Source: Corallococcus coralloides DSM 2259 (GTDB lineage Bacteria; Myxococcota; Myxococcia; Myxococcales; Myxococcaceae). Taken from it: 64,000 nt of DNA. Position 1 is the first letter of the stretch. Every line of letters starts with the position of its first letter. The notes below the pieces were generated by a model. The model did no database searches. It saw only the letters and a list, made by a program, of their open reading frames with translations, and was not told where the DNA came from. Shown here piece by piece: positions 8,800 to 18,207 of the stretch. The position numbers were made by a program, and so were the translations under genes. The stretch is from NCBI RefSeq assembly GCF_000255295.1, contig NC_017030.1:8158328-8222327 (forward strand), written 5' to 3'.

Positions 8800-8822
8800 G
8801 TCGAACGCGTCAGGAGCAGGAC

Positions 8823-9476
8823 ATGACCATCACCATCACCGCCTTTGAACGCTCGCCCGATCGCGGCAGGGGACTGGCGCGGGACATGCGGGTGCGCTGG
8901 GCGCTGGAAGAGGTGGGCCAGCCCTACGACGTCCGTCTGGTGTCGTTCGAAGCGATGAAGCAGCCCGCGCACAAGGCGCTGCATCCGTTCGGTCAGATCC
9001 CGACCTACGAGGAGGGCGAGCTCGCCCTGTTCGAGTCCGGCGCGATTGTCTTCCACATCGCGGAGCGCCATGCCGGCCTGCTGCCGGAAGATTCGAATGG
9101 CCGCGCTCGCTCGATCGCGTGGATGTTCGCGGCGCTCAACACGGTCGAGCCGCCCATCTTCGACCGCAGCCTGGTGACGATTCTCGAGCGCGACCAGCCC
9201 TGGTACGAGCATCGCCTGCGCGCGCTGGACGACCTCATCCGGAAACGGCTGGACGACCTCTCCGCGCGCCTCGGCGCTGCCGACTGGCTCGACGGCGCCT
9301 TCAGCGCGGCGGACATCCTCATGGTGACGGTCCTGCGCAGAGCGCAGGCGATGGGCATCCTCGAGGCGTATCCGAGCCTCGCCGCCTATATTGCCCGCGC
9401 CGAAGCGCGCCCGGCCTACCAGCGTGCGTTCGCCGCGCAACTGGCGGTGTTCAACGCCGTGCCTCCGACCGGGTGA
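8823..9476 (+). CDS. Glutathione S-transferase family protein (217 aa)
   Basis: A two-domain GST. The N-terminal thioredoxin-like fold (residues 1-85) includes the cis-proline loop FGQIPTYEEGELALFESGAI, where ES binds the gamma-glutamyl group. The C-terminal all-helical domain contains the conserved N-capping/hydrophobic staple pattern FSAADILM. It likely conjugates or reduces electrophilic substrates in the cytoplasm; the specific substrate is unknown. The ATG at 8823 is chosen because an AGGAGCAGG site lies immediately upstream; the frame is open further upstream but only as an out-of-frame copy of the preceding gene. Confidence 0.88.
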   Translation: MTITITAFERSPDRGRGLARDMRVRWALEEVGQPYDVRLVSFEAMKQPAHKALHPFGQIPTYEEGELALFESGAIVFHIAERHAGLLPEDSNGRARSIAWMFAALNTVEPPIFDRSLVTILERDQPWYEHRLRALDDLIRKRLDDLSARLGAADWLDGAFSAADILMVTVLRRAQAMGILEAYPSLAAYIARAEARPAYQRAFAAQLAVFNAVPPTG

Positions 9477-9486
9477 CGGCGCGGGC

Positions 9487-9855
9487 CTACGACTCGGACG
9501 GGCCCGAAAGCAGCGGCATCACGTCCACCGCGTCGCACGGGAAGATCGTCATGTGCGGGTGATTCTCGAACAGCTTCGCCGCGGCTTCGTGCGACGGCGC
9601 GCGCACGACGACGAAGACGGTCAGCTCGTTCACGGCGTCCGCCACGCCCTCCAGCGACGTCCGCTTGGTTGAGCCGAGCGGGCCGCCCCCGTAGACGATG
9701 ACGTCCCGGTGCTTCGCGTCCCAGGCCTTCACGGCGGCGACGCCGGCTTCGGCCTTCGCGCGCCGATCCTCTTCGGACATCGCATCCCAGGCCCGCCAGC
9801 GCGGACTCGTCTTGTTGCTGAGGAAGACCGCCAGATAGGTGCCGTCCGTGCTCAT
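9487..9855 (-). CDS. YciI-related domain protein (122 aa)
   Basis: A small cytoplasmic protein resembling the YCII/DGPF family (ferredoxin-like alpha+beta fold). Visible pattern: YLAVFLSNKT strand, a helix containing MSEEDRRAKAEAGVAAVKAW, the strand DVIVYGGGPLG, and the C-terminal HPHMTIFPCDAVDVMPL. These match the HPH...I.V.P.... arrangement of the family. Family members include dehalogenase-like enzymes and sigma-factor-associated proteins; no function can be assigned here. The start at 9855 begins MSTDGTYLAV; a longer open frame upstream runs through the next gene and is not coding. Confidence 0.75.
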   Translation of the reverse strand: MSTDGTYLAVFLSNKTSPRWRAWDAMSEEDRRAKAEAGVAAVKAWDAKHRDVIVYGGGPLGSTKRTSLEGVADAVNELTVFVVVRAPSHEAAAKLFENHPHMTIFPCDAVDVMPLLSGPSES

Positions 9856-9875
9856 GCGTGCCCTTCCCTTCGCGC

Positions 9876-11402
9876 TCAGGCTCCGACGCGGAACCAGGTG
9901 AATGATTCCTCGCGCACGCGGCCCTCCGCCACCAGCTTCTCCAGGGACGCCAGGGCGCTGCGCTCCGCCACCGGATGCAAGAGCGGCGGCGTGTCCGCGT
10001 AGGCCGTGGCCACCACCTCCGCGAGCGTCGCGCCCGTCGCGGGCACGGCCTCCAGGATGAGGGCCTCGCGCTGGGCGCGGTGGCGCAGGTACTCGTTCAG
10101 CTTGCCCGGGCCATCCGGCACCGGCGACCCGTGCGCGGGGTACAGCGTCGTCACGGGCCAGTCGCGCAGCCGCTTCAACTGCGTGAGGTAGTCCACCATG
10201 TTGCCTTCCGGCGGGTCGATGACGATGGAGCCCACGCTCGCCACCATGTCCCCCACGATGGCCGCCTTGCTGCGCGAGTCCACCAGGCACAGGTGACCGC
10301 GCGCGTGCCCCGGCGTGTGCAGCACGTGCCAGCGCTGCACCATCGGCCCGTCCAGGTTGAGCACCTCGCCGTCCTCCAGCAGCCGCTCCACCGGGAAGTC
10401 CAGCCGGTCCGCCGTGCGCGCGTGGCACCAGAGCGGAATGCCCAGCCGCTCCTTCACCGCGAACGCCCCGCCCACGTGGTCGCCGTGATGGTGCGTGAGC
10501 ACCACCGCCACCGGACGCGCACCCTCCGCCTTCAGGCCCGACACCAGCGACAGGAGCTTCGCGTACTGCTTCACGTCCGACGAGCCGGGGTCCACGATGA
10601 GCAGGTCGCCCGTGCCCAGCACGTACGCATTGGTGTGCGTCGCCGGAGGCAGCGTGGGCGTCTCCAGCGCCACCACGCGCACGCCGCGCTGGAACTCGAT
10701 GCGCTGGGCCACGTAGCCCGGGCAGTACGGCGGCGTGCACAGCTTCGCGCGCGCGTCCGCTTCGTCCGTGAACTCCGACAGCACCTGCAACGCGTGCTGC
10801 GCGGGCGGATGCAGCAGCGCCGTGCCGTCACTCCAGCGCGACAGCGCGTCCTCCGGGCGGATCCACGCGCCTTCCGTCAGCTCGCCCGGGATGATGCTCG
10901 CCGCCGCGCCCTCCGGCAGCTCCACCAGGTAGAAGCGCGTGTCGAAGCGCACCGGGATGGCCGGCGGCGTCACCCAGCGCCCCGCGGGCTTGAGGTCCTC
11001 CGCGCGCAGGGACAGCGAGTGGCGCACCAGCCACTCGCTCCACTTCGCCGTGCCCGCGAGCAGCGCCGCCCGCCCCTCCTCCAGCGTCTCGGGAGACAGC
11101 GCGCTCGCGCCTTCCGCCAACAGCACGCCCGCTTCCTCGAACAGCTCGCGAGCCGCCGCGGAGCGCAGCGCGGCCTCTTCTCCCTGGGCGCCCTGCACGG
11201 GGACTTCGTGGTCGTCCTTGTCCAGCTTGCCGCCGGGGAAGGCGTAGAAGCCGCCCGCGAAGGCGAGCGCGCGCTCGCGCTTCACCCAGAACACCTCCAC
11301 GCCGGAGTGCGCGCGGCGGTAGAGGATGACCACCGAGGAGGGCCGTGGCTCCACGGGGGTGTGGGGCGCGAAGAGGCCCATGCCGGGAAGGGGCTCGCTC
11401 AT
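9876..11402 (-). CDS. Nudix hydrolase-metallo-beta-lactamase fusion (508 aa)
   Basis: Two enzymes in one chain. Residues 1-220 form a NUDT19-like Nudix domain: GGFYAFPGGKLDKDD, an insertion, then AAARELFEEAGVLLAE, which completes the Nudix box with its metal-binding glutamates. Residues 235-430 are a metallo-beta-lactamase domain with the zinc motif THHHGDHVGG, then HTPGHARGHLCL and the later GDMV and YPAHG strands, closest in style to LACTB2-type hydrolases. The last 70 residues look like the winged-helix tail found on LACTB2 proteins. NUDT19 proteins hydrolyse CoA or acyl-CoA, so the fusion could process a CoA derivative and a thioester or phosphoester, but this is inference. The start at 11402 begins MSEPLPGMG. 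Confidence 0.85.
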   Translation of the reverse strand: MSEPLPGMGLFAPHTPVEPRPSSVVILYRRAHSGVEVFWVKRERALAFAGGFYAFPGGKLDKDDHEVPVQGAQGEEAALRSAAARELFEEAGVLLAEGASALSPETLEEGRAALLAGTAKWSEWLVRHSLSLRAEDLKPAGRWVTPPAIPVRFDTRFYLVELPEGAAASIIPGELTEGAWIRPEDALSRWSDGTALLHPPAQHALQVLSEFTDEADARAKLCTPPYCPGYVAQRIEFQRGVRVVALETPTLPPATHTNAYVLGTGDLLIVDPGSSDVKQYAKLLSLVSGLKAEGARPVAVVLTHHHGDHVGGAFAVKERLGIPLWCHARTADRLDFPVERLLEDGEVLNLDGPMVQRWHVLHTPGHARGHLCLVDSRSKAAIVGDMVASVGSIVIDPPEGNMVDYLTQLKRLRDWPVTTLYPAHGSPVPDGPGKLNEYLRHRAQREALILEAVPATGATLAEVVATAYADTPPLLHPVAERSALASLEKLVAEGRVREESFTWFRVGA

Positions 11403-11419
11403 GGTTGCACCGTCGTCCT

Positions 11420-12718
11420 TCAGGGTTGCGTCGTCTGGCCGAGCAGCCGGCCCATCATCTCGCGCGCCCGCTCCGCCTGGTCCGGCCGGACATAGAGCCG
11501 CGTCAGTCGCACCGCGCCACTGTAGCGCTGGTAGAGCGGTGTGTAGCGCGCCACCTCCGTCAGCCGCCCCGTGGACACGTCCAGGATGAACAGCCCCGGG
11601 TTGCCGCCGCCCCCGGAGGACCCCACGTACTTGCTGAGCGCCCCCTTGGACAGCACCGTGTAGTGCTCGAAGCCGCCGCTGGTGAGCGCGCTGTTGAGCA
11701 CCTCCAGGTCGTAGCCGGTGTCGCGCTCCGTGAACTGCGCCAGCAGCTTGAAGCCCTGCCGGCGGCTGATGCGCTCCGCCCACCGGTTCTTCGAGCGGCG
11801 CAGCGTGTACCAGAGCGCCGCGTCGTCGCAGAGGAGGAAGGACTCCGGGTCGTGGGGAATCTCGAACTCGCCGGGCGTCTCCTCGTAGTACCGGCGCAGC
11901 ATGTGGTCGAAGTTCACCGACGTGTGGTGCAGGTACACCGACACGAACATGTGGTAGCGGCTGAGCAGGAAGTCCTCGAACGCGAACGCCGCCGCGCGCG
12001 ACAGGGCCAGCACCGCGCGCCCGTCCTTCACCGCAGGATTCAGGTTGGAGACGATCCAATCCATGTCGTACCGGCCGTAGTTCACGCCCGTGTAGAACGA
12101 GTCGCGCAGCAGGTAGTCCATCCGGTCCGCGTCCAGCTCACCGGAGACGATGGCGCGCAACAGCGGCGCCCAGTCCACGCCCTTGTACGTGAAGCCCGGG
12201 TCCTTGGGCGGCTTCGCGCCCGTAATCAGCGCCACCGCCGCCATGGGGGTGATGCCGCGCGGACCGAACTCCTTCTGGATGATGTCCGTCAGCGAGCTGT
12301 CCAACAGCAGCTTCGCCGTGTAGTCCTCGTGGGTCGCCTGCTCCCCTTCCGCCACGGAGTCCAGCCAGCCGGGCAGCCGCAGCAGCGACCGCCGGGGCGC
12401 GATGCGCTCGGACGCGTGCGACAGGGGCATGTGCCCCAGGTCATGGCAGAGCACCGCCAGGCGCACGGCGGTGCAGAAATGTTCACGCACATCGTCCGGC
12501 AGCTCGGAGCGGCTGGCCACGGCGTTGAAGACGCGCGAGGCGACGTACATGGCGCCCAGGCAGTGGGCATGGCGGGTGTGGGTGGCGCCGGGGAAGGCCA
12601 TGTCCCCGAAGCCCAGCTGCCGCACGTAGCGCAGGCGCTGGTAGAAGCGACTGTCGATGACGGCCTTCTCCGGGTCGCTCACCGGGATGACGCCGTGAAT
12701 GGGGTCGCGAATCCGCAT
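11420..12718 (-). CDS. HD-domain phosphohydrolase, SAMHD1/dGTPase-like (432 aa)
   Basis: The N-terminal RIRDPIHGVIPVSDPEKAVI and RLRYVRQLG are hallmarks of the SAMHD1-like HD family. Metal ligands are visible as H50 in THTRHAH, H92-D93 in VLCHDLGHMPLSH and an aspartate in the ELDADRMDYLLRD segment near residue 198. The DYLLRDSFYTG stretch is also conserved. Such proteins hydrolyse dNTPs to nucleoside and triphosphate, or act on related nucleotides, in the cytoplasm. The ATG at 12718 is in good register with family N-termini. The next gene on this strand (Nudix-MBL) starts 17 bases downstream, so the pair is likely co-transcribed, which hints at nucleotide clean-up. Confidence 0.88.
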   Translation of the reverse strand: MRIRDPIHGVIPVSDPEKAVIDSRFYQRLRYVRQLGFGDMAFPGATHTRHAHCLGAMYVASRVFNAVASRSELPDDVREHFCTAVRLAVLCHDLGHMPLSHASERIAPRRSLLRLPGWLDSVAEGEQATHEDYTAKLLLDSSLTDIIQKEFGPRGITPMAAVALITGAKPPKDPGFTYKGVDWAPLLRAIVSGELDADRMDYLLRDSFYTGVNYGRYDMDWIVSNLNPAVKDGRAVLALSRAAAFAFEDFLLSRYHMFVSVYLHHTSVNFDHMLRRYYEETPGEFEIPHDPESFLLCDDAALWYTLRRSKNRWAERISRRQGFKLLAQFTERDTGYDLEVLNSALTSGGFEHYTVLSKGALSKYVGSSGGGGNPGLFILDVSTGRLTEVARYTPLYQRYSGAVRLTRLYVRPDQAERAREMMGRLLGQTTQP

Positions 12719-12885
12719 GTCGTCCTTGTTGGGACCTGAAGCCGGGGGTGGCCGGTTTCCGCTCCAACGGGTCACCCACCGTAGCGCATACCTCGGCAGG
12801 CGGTAGCCCTGTGAGGGACCGACCGGCCACCACGCCACAGGCTGGGAAGGTCCGTGGGGACGTGCTAACCCTCGGGGCACTCCGA

Positions 12886-13986
12886 ATGCACATCATCCTG
12901 CTGCACAATCGTGACCACGACCTCCTCGAGGACGACCCCGGGCGCGAAGCCCGCGAGGACGTGGTCCGGGTGGCCGAGAGCCTGGCCCACGCGCTCAGCC
13001 GGGACGGCGTGGTCGCCGAGCCGCTCGCCATCGAAGGAGACCGGCTGGACTTCGTGGAGGCCCTGCGCTTCCTCCAGCCCGACCTCGTGGTGAACCTCTG
13101 CGAGTCGCTGGCCGCCGACAGCCGCGGAGAGATGGCCGTCCCCTGCCTCCTGGACGCGCTCGGCCTGCCGTACACCGGCTCGTCCGCCCTGTCGCTGGGG
13201 CTGGCGCTGCACAAGCCCAAGGCCAAGGACGTGCTGCGCGCCCACGGCGTCTCCACTCCCGCATCCTTTGTCGTGCGCAAGCGCGAGGACGCACTGGCGG
13301 TGGACCTGCCGTGGCCGCTCATCGTGAAGCCCGCGCGCGAGGACGCCAGCGTGGGCATGGACTTCGACTCGGTGGTGACGGAGCGCTCGGCGCTCGTGCG
13401 GGCGTGCGAGTCCGTGCTGCGCACCTTCCATCAGCCCGCGCTGGTGGAGCAGTTCATCCCGGGACGCGAGGTCTACGTTCCGCTGTTGGGCAACAGCCCG
13501 CGACAGGCGCTGCCGCTCACGGAGATCCACTTCGGTCGCGCGTTCGACGACCGGCCGAACATCGTGTCGTACCGGGCCAAGTGGGAGGCGGAGTCACCGG
13601 AGTACCGGGACTCGCCCACGGGGCCCTGCCGGCTCGACGCAGTGCAGGAAGCGCGTTGCATCCAGACGGCGCTGGAAGCATTTGCAGCGCTGGATTGCCA
13701 GGACTATGGACGCGTGGACCTTCGGGTGTCGCCCGAGGGTGTGCCGTACGTCATCGACATCAACCCCAACTGCGACCTCCATCCGGGCGCGGGGTTCGCG
13801 AAGGCGGCGCAGGCCGCCGGCATGGACTACGCGGCCCTGGCCTCGCGCATCGTGGAGGTCGCTCTCGAAAGAGCCCATGGAAATCCGCACACTCGAAAGA
13901 AAGGACCGGGAACCGCTCGCCGCGTTGATCCGGCGAATCGAAACCTTCTCGCAGGAGGAGCAGGACTGCGCCATCGAGCTGGTTGA
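12886..13986 (+). CDS. D-alanine-D-alanine ligase-like ATP-grasp protein (366 aa)
   Basis: An ATP-grasp carboxylate-amine ligase related to Ddl. The first 100 residues form the N-terminal domain (MHIILLHNRD...LVVNLCES). YTGSSALSLGLALHKPKAKDVL is the Ddl-type helix block, PLIVKPAREDASVGMD carries the ATP-binding lysine, VEQFIPGREVYV the acidic strand, and the C-terminal DINPNCDLHPGAG matches the metal-binding [EI]xNxxP loop with Asp in place of the usual Glu. The substrate is uncertain; many such stand-alone homologues do not make D-Ala-D-Ala. The ATG at 12886 fits the family start. The last 110 bases overlap the next gene in another frame, so this protein has a basic, poorly conserved tail. 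Confidence 0.85.
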   Translation: MHIILLHNRDHDLLEDDPGREAREDVVRVAESLAHALSRDGVVAEPLAIEGDRLDFVEALRFLQPDLVVNLCESLAADSRGEMAVPCLLDALGLPYTGSSALSLGLALHKPKAKDVLRAHGVSTPASFVVRKREDALAVDLPWPLIVKPAREDASVGMDFDSVVTERSALVRACESVLRTFHQPALVEQFIPGREVYVPLLGNSPRQALPLTEIHFGRAFDDRPNIVSYRAKWEAESPEYRDSPTGPCRLDAVQEARCIQTALEAFAALDCQDYGRVDLRVSPEGVPYVIDINPNCDLHPGAGFAKAAQAAGMDYAALASRIVEVALERAHGNPHTRKKGPGTARRVDPANRNLLAGGAGLRHRAG

Positions 13987-14353
13987 CACCGCGCTCACGG
14001 CGGGCAACCGGGACTACTCCATCCTCGTGGCGGACCGCGGTCAGGACGGCGGCGGGCTGGTGGGGTACTGCTGCTACGGCCCCACGCCGATGACGGAGCA
14101 CGCGTTCGACCTGTACTGGATCGCCTCCGCGCCGGAGGTGCGGGGCCAGGGTATTGGCGCGCAGCTCATCTCCTCCATGGAGGGCGACCTGCGCCGCCGC
14201 CGCGCGCGGCTCATCCGCGTGGAGACGAGCGCCACGGAGGCCTACGGACCCACGCGCGGCTTCTACGCGTCCATGAAGTACGGTGAGGAGGCGCGCATCC
14301 GCGACTTCTACAAGCAGGGTGACGACCTCATCATCCTGACCAAGCGCCTGTAA
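13877..14353 (+). CDS. GNAT-family N-acetyltransferase (158 aa)
   Basis: A GNAT fold protein. The acetyl-CoA binding loop is APEVRGQGIGAQLISSME (the R/Q-x-x-G-x-G/A motif), preceded by the strand FDLYWIASA and followed by LIRVETSATEAYGPTRGFYASMKY, the usual end of the domain. It transfers an acetyl group to an amine of an unknown substrate. The first residues MEIRTLERKDREPLAALI are a typical GNAT N-terminus, which supports the start at 13877 even though that lies 110 bases inside the upstream ATP-grasp gene. Co-expression with that ligase suggests both modify the same amino-acid-like compound. Confidence 0.87.
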   Translation: MEIRTLERKDREPLAALIRRIETFSQEEQDCAIELVDTALTAGNRDYSILVADRGQDGGGLVGYCCYGPTPMTEHAFDLYWIASAPEVRGQGIGAQLISSMEGDLRRRRARLIRVETSATEAYGPTRGFYASMKYGEEARIRDFYKQGDDLIILTKRL

Positions 14354-14374
14354 TTCCCCCTCACGAGCGGGCAG

Positions 14375-15928
14375 ATGCCTTCCATGAACCGACCGATGCG
14401 ACGCACCCGTCTGGGATTGTTGAGCCTGCTCGCCCTGCTGACAGGGGCGCCCTCCCCCGCCTGGGCCCAGGCCCCTGCCGCGCTGAAGAACCAGGCGAAG
14501 GCCGCGGCGGCCAAGGCCCAGGCGAAGACCTCCCAGGCCCCGCAGGCCCAGGAGCTCTCCGACGCGCTGAAGGCCCCGCGCCCCAAGGGCGGCGAGTACT
14601 TCGGCCTGTACCTGATGGACAAGAAGGTGGGCTGGTTCTTCACGGACCTGACGGTGCTGCCGGGCAACAAGGCCCAGAGCATCAACGAGCTCATCTTCAA
14701 GGCGCAGGTGGGCACGCGCGTGTCGGAGCGCGTGCACCGCGAGGTGCGCGTCTACGAAGCGAAGCCGGGCGGCAAGCTGCTGTCCTTCACCGTCACGCAG
14801 AAGGGCGACGGCGGGGACAACGAGCTGGTGGGCACCGTGACGGGGGATTCCCTGCGCGTGGTGCGCAAGCGCCCGGGCCAGCCGGATGAAGTGCTCAAGC
14901 CCATGCCGCTGCCCAAGGAGACGATTGAGGACGCGGACCAGGCGCGCGTGGCGCTGCTTCGAGGCCAGAAGGTGGAGGGCTCGACGCTGGACGGCACGGA
15001 CCTGGAGACCTACCGCACCGTCACCACGGTGGAGGCGCCCGAGGAGCAGATGCTGGGCGGCGTGAAGGTGAAGCTGTCGCGGGTGAGCACGCTGTCGGAG
15101 AAGGAGAAGGTCCCGGTGGCGGCCTTCCTGACGACGGACGGCAAGATGGTGCGGGTGGACTTCGGCCAGACGATGCAGGCGCGGGCCGAGTCCGAGTCGG
15201 TGGCGAAGCGGATGGACCTGGTGGAGGTCTTCGGCCTCACGCGCGTGGTGCTGCCCAAGCCGCTGCCCGCGAAGGCGCGCGAGGTGCCCGGCCAGGTGAA
15301 GCTGGTGATGAAGAACCTGCCGGAGAAGTTCCAGCAGGACACGTACCGGCAGAAGTACCAGCGGCTGCCGGATGGCCGCGTGGAGGTGACGCTGCTGGCG
15401 GCGCCGCCTTCGCCCAAGGGCCGCGTGGCCCGGCCGGTGGCGGACCCGGACGGTGGGGAGAACCTCAAGTCCACGCTCGCGGTGGAGGCGGACGCGCCGG
15501 CCATCAAGGCGCAGGCCAAGAGCATCATCCGCGAGGAGAAGGACGCGTACACGGCGGCGCGGATGCTGTCCGCGTGGGTGTACAGCAACCTGCAGAAGGA
15601 CTACGGCGCCAGCGCGGACCGGGCCACGGACGTGCTGCGCCAGAAGAAGGGCGACTGCACGGAGCACTCGCTGCTCACGGTGGCGATGCTGCGCGCATCC
15701 GGCATCCCCGCGCGCCGCGTGGACGGCGTCATCTACATGGTGAACTCCGACGGCGTGCCCGCGCTGTACTGGCACGAGTGGGTGGAGGCCTTCGTGGGCG
15801 AGTGGACCCAGTTGGATCCCACGTTCAACCAGCCCGTCGCGGACGCCACGCACTTCTACGTGGGCTACGAGGGGAACGCGGAGATCACGCCCCTCATCGG
15901 TTCGCTCCAGGTCACGGACGTGAAGTAG
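14375..15928 (+). CDS. Exported transglutaminase-like protein (517 aa)
   Basis: A periplasmic or secreted protein with a signal peptide ending SPAWAQ near residue 32, an Ala/Gln/Lys-rich linker, then about 300 residues without recognised domains, and a C-terminal transglutaminase/protease-like domain. The catalytic triad is intact: Cys428 in KKGDCTEHS, His467 in LYWHEW and Asp481 in QLDPTFN. Bacterial members act as proteases or peptide-modifying enzymes; the target is unknown. The ATG at 14375 begins MPSMNRPMRR; an internal ATG four codons later is also possible. It is followed at once by a convergent gene. Confidence 0.87.
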   Translation: MPSMNRPMRRTRLGLLSLLALLTGAPSPAWAQAPAALKNQAKAAAAKAQAKTSQAPQAQELSDALKAPRPKGGEYFGLYLMDKKVGWFFTDLTVLPGNKAQSINELIFKAQVGTRVSERVHREVRVYEAKPGGKLLSFTVTQKGDGGDNELVGTVTGDSLRVVRKRPGQPDEVLKPMPLPKETIEDADQARVALLRGQKVEGSTLDGTDLETYRTVTTVEAPEEQMLGGVKVKLSRVSTLSEKEKVPVAAFLTTDGKMVRVDFGQTMQARAESESVAKRMDLVEVFGLTRVVLPKPLPAKAREVPGQVKLVMKNLPEKFQQDTYRQKYQRLPDGRVEVTLLAAPPSPKGRVARPVADPDGGENLKSTLAVEADAPAIKAQAKSIIREEKDAYTAARMLSAWVYSNLQKDYGASADRATDVLRQKKGDCTEHSLLTVAMLRASGIPARRVDGVIYMVNSDGVPALYWHEWVEAFVGEWTQLDPTFNQPVADATHFYVGYEGNAEITPLIGSLQVTDVK

Positions 15929-15944
15929 TCCGGTGGGCGTGCTG

Positions 15945-15968
15945 CCCGGGCCGCCTCAGTGGCCCGGG
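15945..15968. terminator. Hairpin between convergent genes
   Basis: CCCGGGCC and GGCCCGGG are paired across an 8-base loop between the transglutaminase stop (15928) and the end of the SSP411-type gene (15956). The right arm lies inside the last codons of the minus-strand gene. Probable shared terminator; no T tract. Confidence 0.4.
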
Positions 15969-18046
15969 GCCGCCACCAGCCGCTCCGCGAGCAGGCCCTG
16001 TTCGGTGATGGGCCGCTCGCAGACGAAGCCGCGGCAGAGGTACGCGGCGCCCTTCCCTTCCACCGGGTCGCGCCCCTCGAAGAGCTCCTGGAGGCGCGCG
16101 GGCGGCGGAGCGCTGGTGTCGTGCCAGCCGAAGGAGAACACGGGCGCGTAGGTGCGGTTCGCGGCGGCCAGCAGCGGGGCCACGGCCTCGCGAGTCCCCG
16201 CGAAGGTGACGCCGGACGCGCCGTCCACCAGCGAGTCCGCCGCGAGCCCCAGGTGGCCGTAGCCCATGGGGTTGCGCACCAGCTGGTCGTGCAGCTTGGC
16301 GACGTAGTGCTCCGGCTGGTCCAGGTGGCACACGTCGCCGGTGAGCGCGGAGAGCGTCACCTGCGCCTCCGTCAGCGTGGACGCACCGGACGGGAAGGCG
16401 TTGTCGAAGAGGGAGAAGGCCGCCACCACCAGGTCCTTCTGTCCCCGGGGCGCGGACAGGTACGCCTGCTTCTCCTCGTCCCAGAACAGCTCCACCGCGC
16501 GGTGCGCGAGCGCGTCCGCCGCGTCCAGGTACTTCGCGTCGAAGGTGGCCTGGTAGAGCGCGGTGAGGCCGGAGGCGAAGTCGCCGTAGTCCTCCAGGAA
16601 GCCATCGATGCGGCCCTGGCCGTGCTGGTACGAGCGCAAGAGCCGCTTGCCGTCCCACATCTTCGCGAGCACGAAGTCCGCCGCGTCCGCCGCGAGCTTC
16701 GCCCAGTCCGGCCGGTCGAACACGCGCGACGCCAGCGCGAGCCCGCGGATCATCAGTCCGTTCCAGCCCGCCAGAATCTTGTCGTCGCGGCCCGGCTTCA
16801 CGCGCTGCTCACGCAGGAGGAAGAGGACGCGGCGCGCCTCCGCCAGCTCCTTCTCCACCGCCTCCACGGGGCGGCCCTGCTCCTTCGCGAGCTGCTCCAC
16901 GGGGACGACGACCTCCAGCACCGTGGCGCCGTGCTCGAAGTTGCCGCCGGGCTTGATGCCGAAGTGGCGCAGCACGGTGTCCGCCTGCTGGCCCACGGAC
17001 AGGGCCGCGCGGACCTCCTCGGGATGCCAGACGAAGAACTTCCCCTCCTCGCCTTCGCTGTCCGCGTCCTGCGTGGCGTAGAAGCCGCCGGCCGGATCGG
17101 TCATCTCGCGGCGGACGTACTCGACGGTCTCCTCCACGACCTTGCGCCAGAGCGGCCGAGACTCCACCTGCTCTGCTTCCGAGTACAGGTGCAGGAGCTG
17201 GGCGTTGTCGTAGAGCATCTTCTCAAAGTGGGGCACCAGCCAGCGCTCGTCCACGGAGTAGCGGTGGAAGCCGCCGCCCAGCTGGTCGTAGATGCCGCCC
17301 AGGGCCATGCGCTCCAGCGTGCGGAACACCGCGGCCTTCAGGGGCTCCCCGCCGCCGCGCCGCCATGCGCGCAAGAGCAGCGCCACGTTCATGGGGTTGG
17401 GGAACTTGGGGGCGCCACCGAAGCCGCCGTTCACGGGGTCCATGCGCTTCAGCATGGACTGGCCCATGGCGACGATGTCCTCCGCGGACAGGTGCGCGGG
17501 GGCGGCGTCCAGGCCGTGGGTGGACAGCTCGCCCAGGCCCTCCTGGAAGCGTTTGGCCTGCTCCTCGATTTCATCCGCCTTGTTCTCCCAGGCGTCGCGC
17601 AGCGCGGTGAGCAGGCGCGGGAAGCCGGGCCGGCCGTAGCGGTCCGAGGGCGGAAAGTAGGTGCCGCCGTAGAAGGGGCGCAGGTCCGGGGTGAGGAACA
17701 CGGTGAGGGGCCAGCCCCCGCCCTGCCCCATGAGCTGCACGACACCCTGGTAGATCTGGTCCAGGTCGGGGCGCTCCTCGCGGTCGACCTTGATGTTGAT
17801 GAAGCCCTCGTTCATCAGGCGCGCGATGTCCGGGTGCTCGAAGGACTCGTGGGCCATGACATGGCACCAGTGACACGCGGAGTAGCCCACGGAGAGCAGG
17901 ATGGGCTTGTTCTCCGCGCGGGCGCGGGCCAGGGCTTCGTCCCCCCAGGGGTACCAGTCCACGGGATTCGTGGCGTGCTGGCGCAGGTACGGCGACGGCT
18001 CCTGGGCCAGACGGTTGGTATGTCCAGAGGGGGGATGGTCGTCCAT
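15956..18046 (-). CDS. SSP411/YyaL-type thioredoxin-domain protein (696 aa)
   Basis: Belongs to the DUF255 family (human SPATA20, B. subtilis YyaL). The N-terminal thioredoxin-like domain has the family signatures [21 protein letters not shown] and the redox-type motif CHWCH at residues 58-62 ([11 protein letters not shown]). The remaining 500 residues form an alpha/alpha-barrel resembling N-acylglucosamine epimerases/glycoside hydrolases, with [35 protein letters not shown] as a conserved segment in parts. It is cytoplasmic, with no signal peptide. The biochemical role is not settled. The start at 18046 ([12 protein letters not shown]) is chosen because family homology begins immediately after it; the longer upstream open frame is not conserved in character. 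Confidence 0.9.
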   Translation of the reverse strand: MDDHPPSGHTNRLAQEPSPYLRQHATNPVDWYPWGDEALARARAENKPILLSVGYSACHWCHVMAHESFEHPDIARLMNEGFINIKVDREERPDLDQIYQGVVQLMGQGGGWPLTVFLTPDLRPFYGGTYFPPSDRYGRPGFPRLLTALRDAWENKADEIEEQAKRFQEGLGELSTHGLDAAPAHLSAEDIVAMGQSMLKRMDPVNGGFGGAPKFPNPMNVALLLRAWRRGGGEPLKAAVFRTLERMALGGIYDQLGGGFHRYSVDERWLVPHFEKMLYDNAQLLHLYSEAEQVESRPLWRKVVEETVEYVRREMTDPAGGFYATQDADSEGEEGKFFVWHPEEVRAALSVGQQADTVLRHFGIKPGGNFEHGATVLEVVVPVEQLAKEQGRPVEAVEKELAEARRVLFLLREQRVKPGRDDKILAGWNGLMIRGLALASRVFDRPDWAKLAADAADFVLAKMWDGKRLLRSYQHGQGRIDGFLEDYGDFASGLTALYQATFDAKYLDAADALAHRAVELFWDEEKQAYLSAPRGQKDLVVAAFSLFDNAFPSGASTLTEAQVTLSALTGDVCHLDQPEHYVAKLHDQLVRNPMGYGHLGLAADSLVDGASGVTFAGTREAVAPLLAAANRTYAPVFSFGWHDTSAPPPARLQELFEGRDPVEGKGAAYLCRGFVCERPITEQGLLAERLVAAPGH

Positions 18047-18207
18047 GGGGTGCTCCCGGTGTGCAGCGGCTTCGCGGTCCTTCACATTGTGAGCCTGGGT
18101 TCGCGGGGGCAAGCCGAAATGGTCGCACTCCCCGCTGGCCAACGGCCCTCCGGTGCGCTTTGTCCAGGGGCGTGCGTGCGTCCGCCCACTCCAGCCCCGG
18201 CCCGGGA

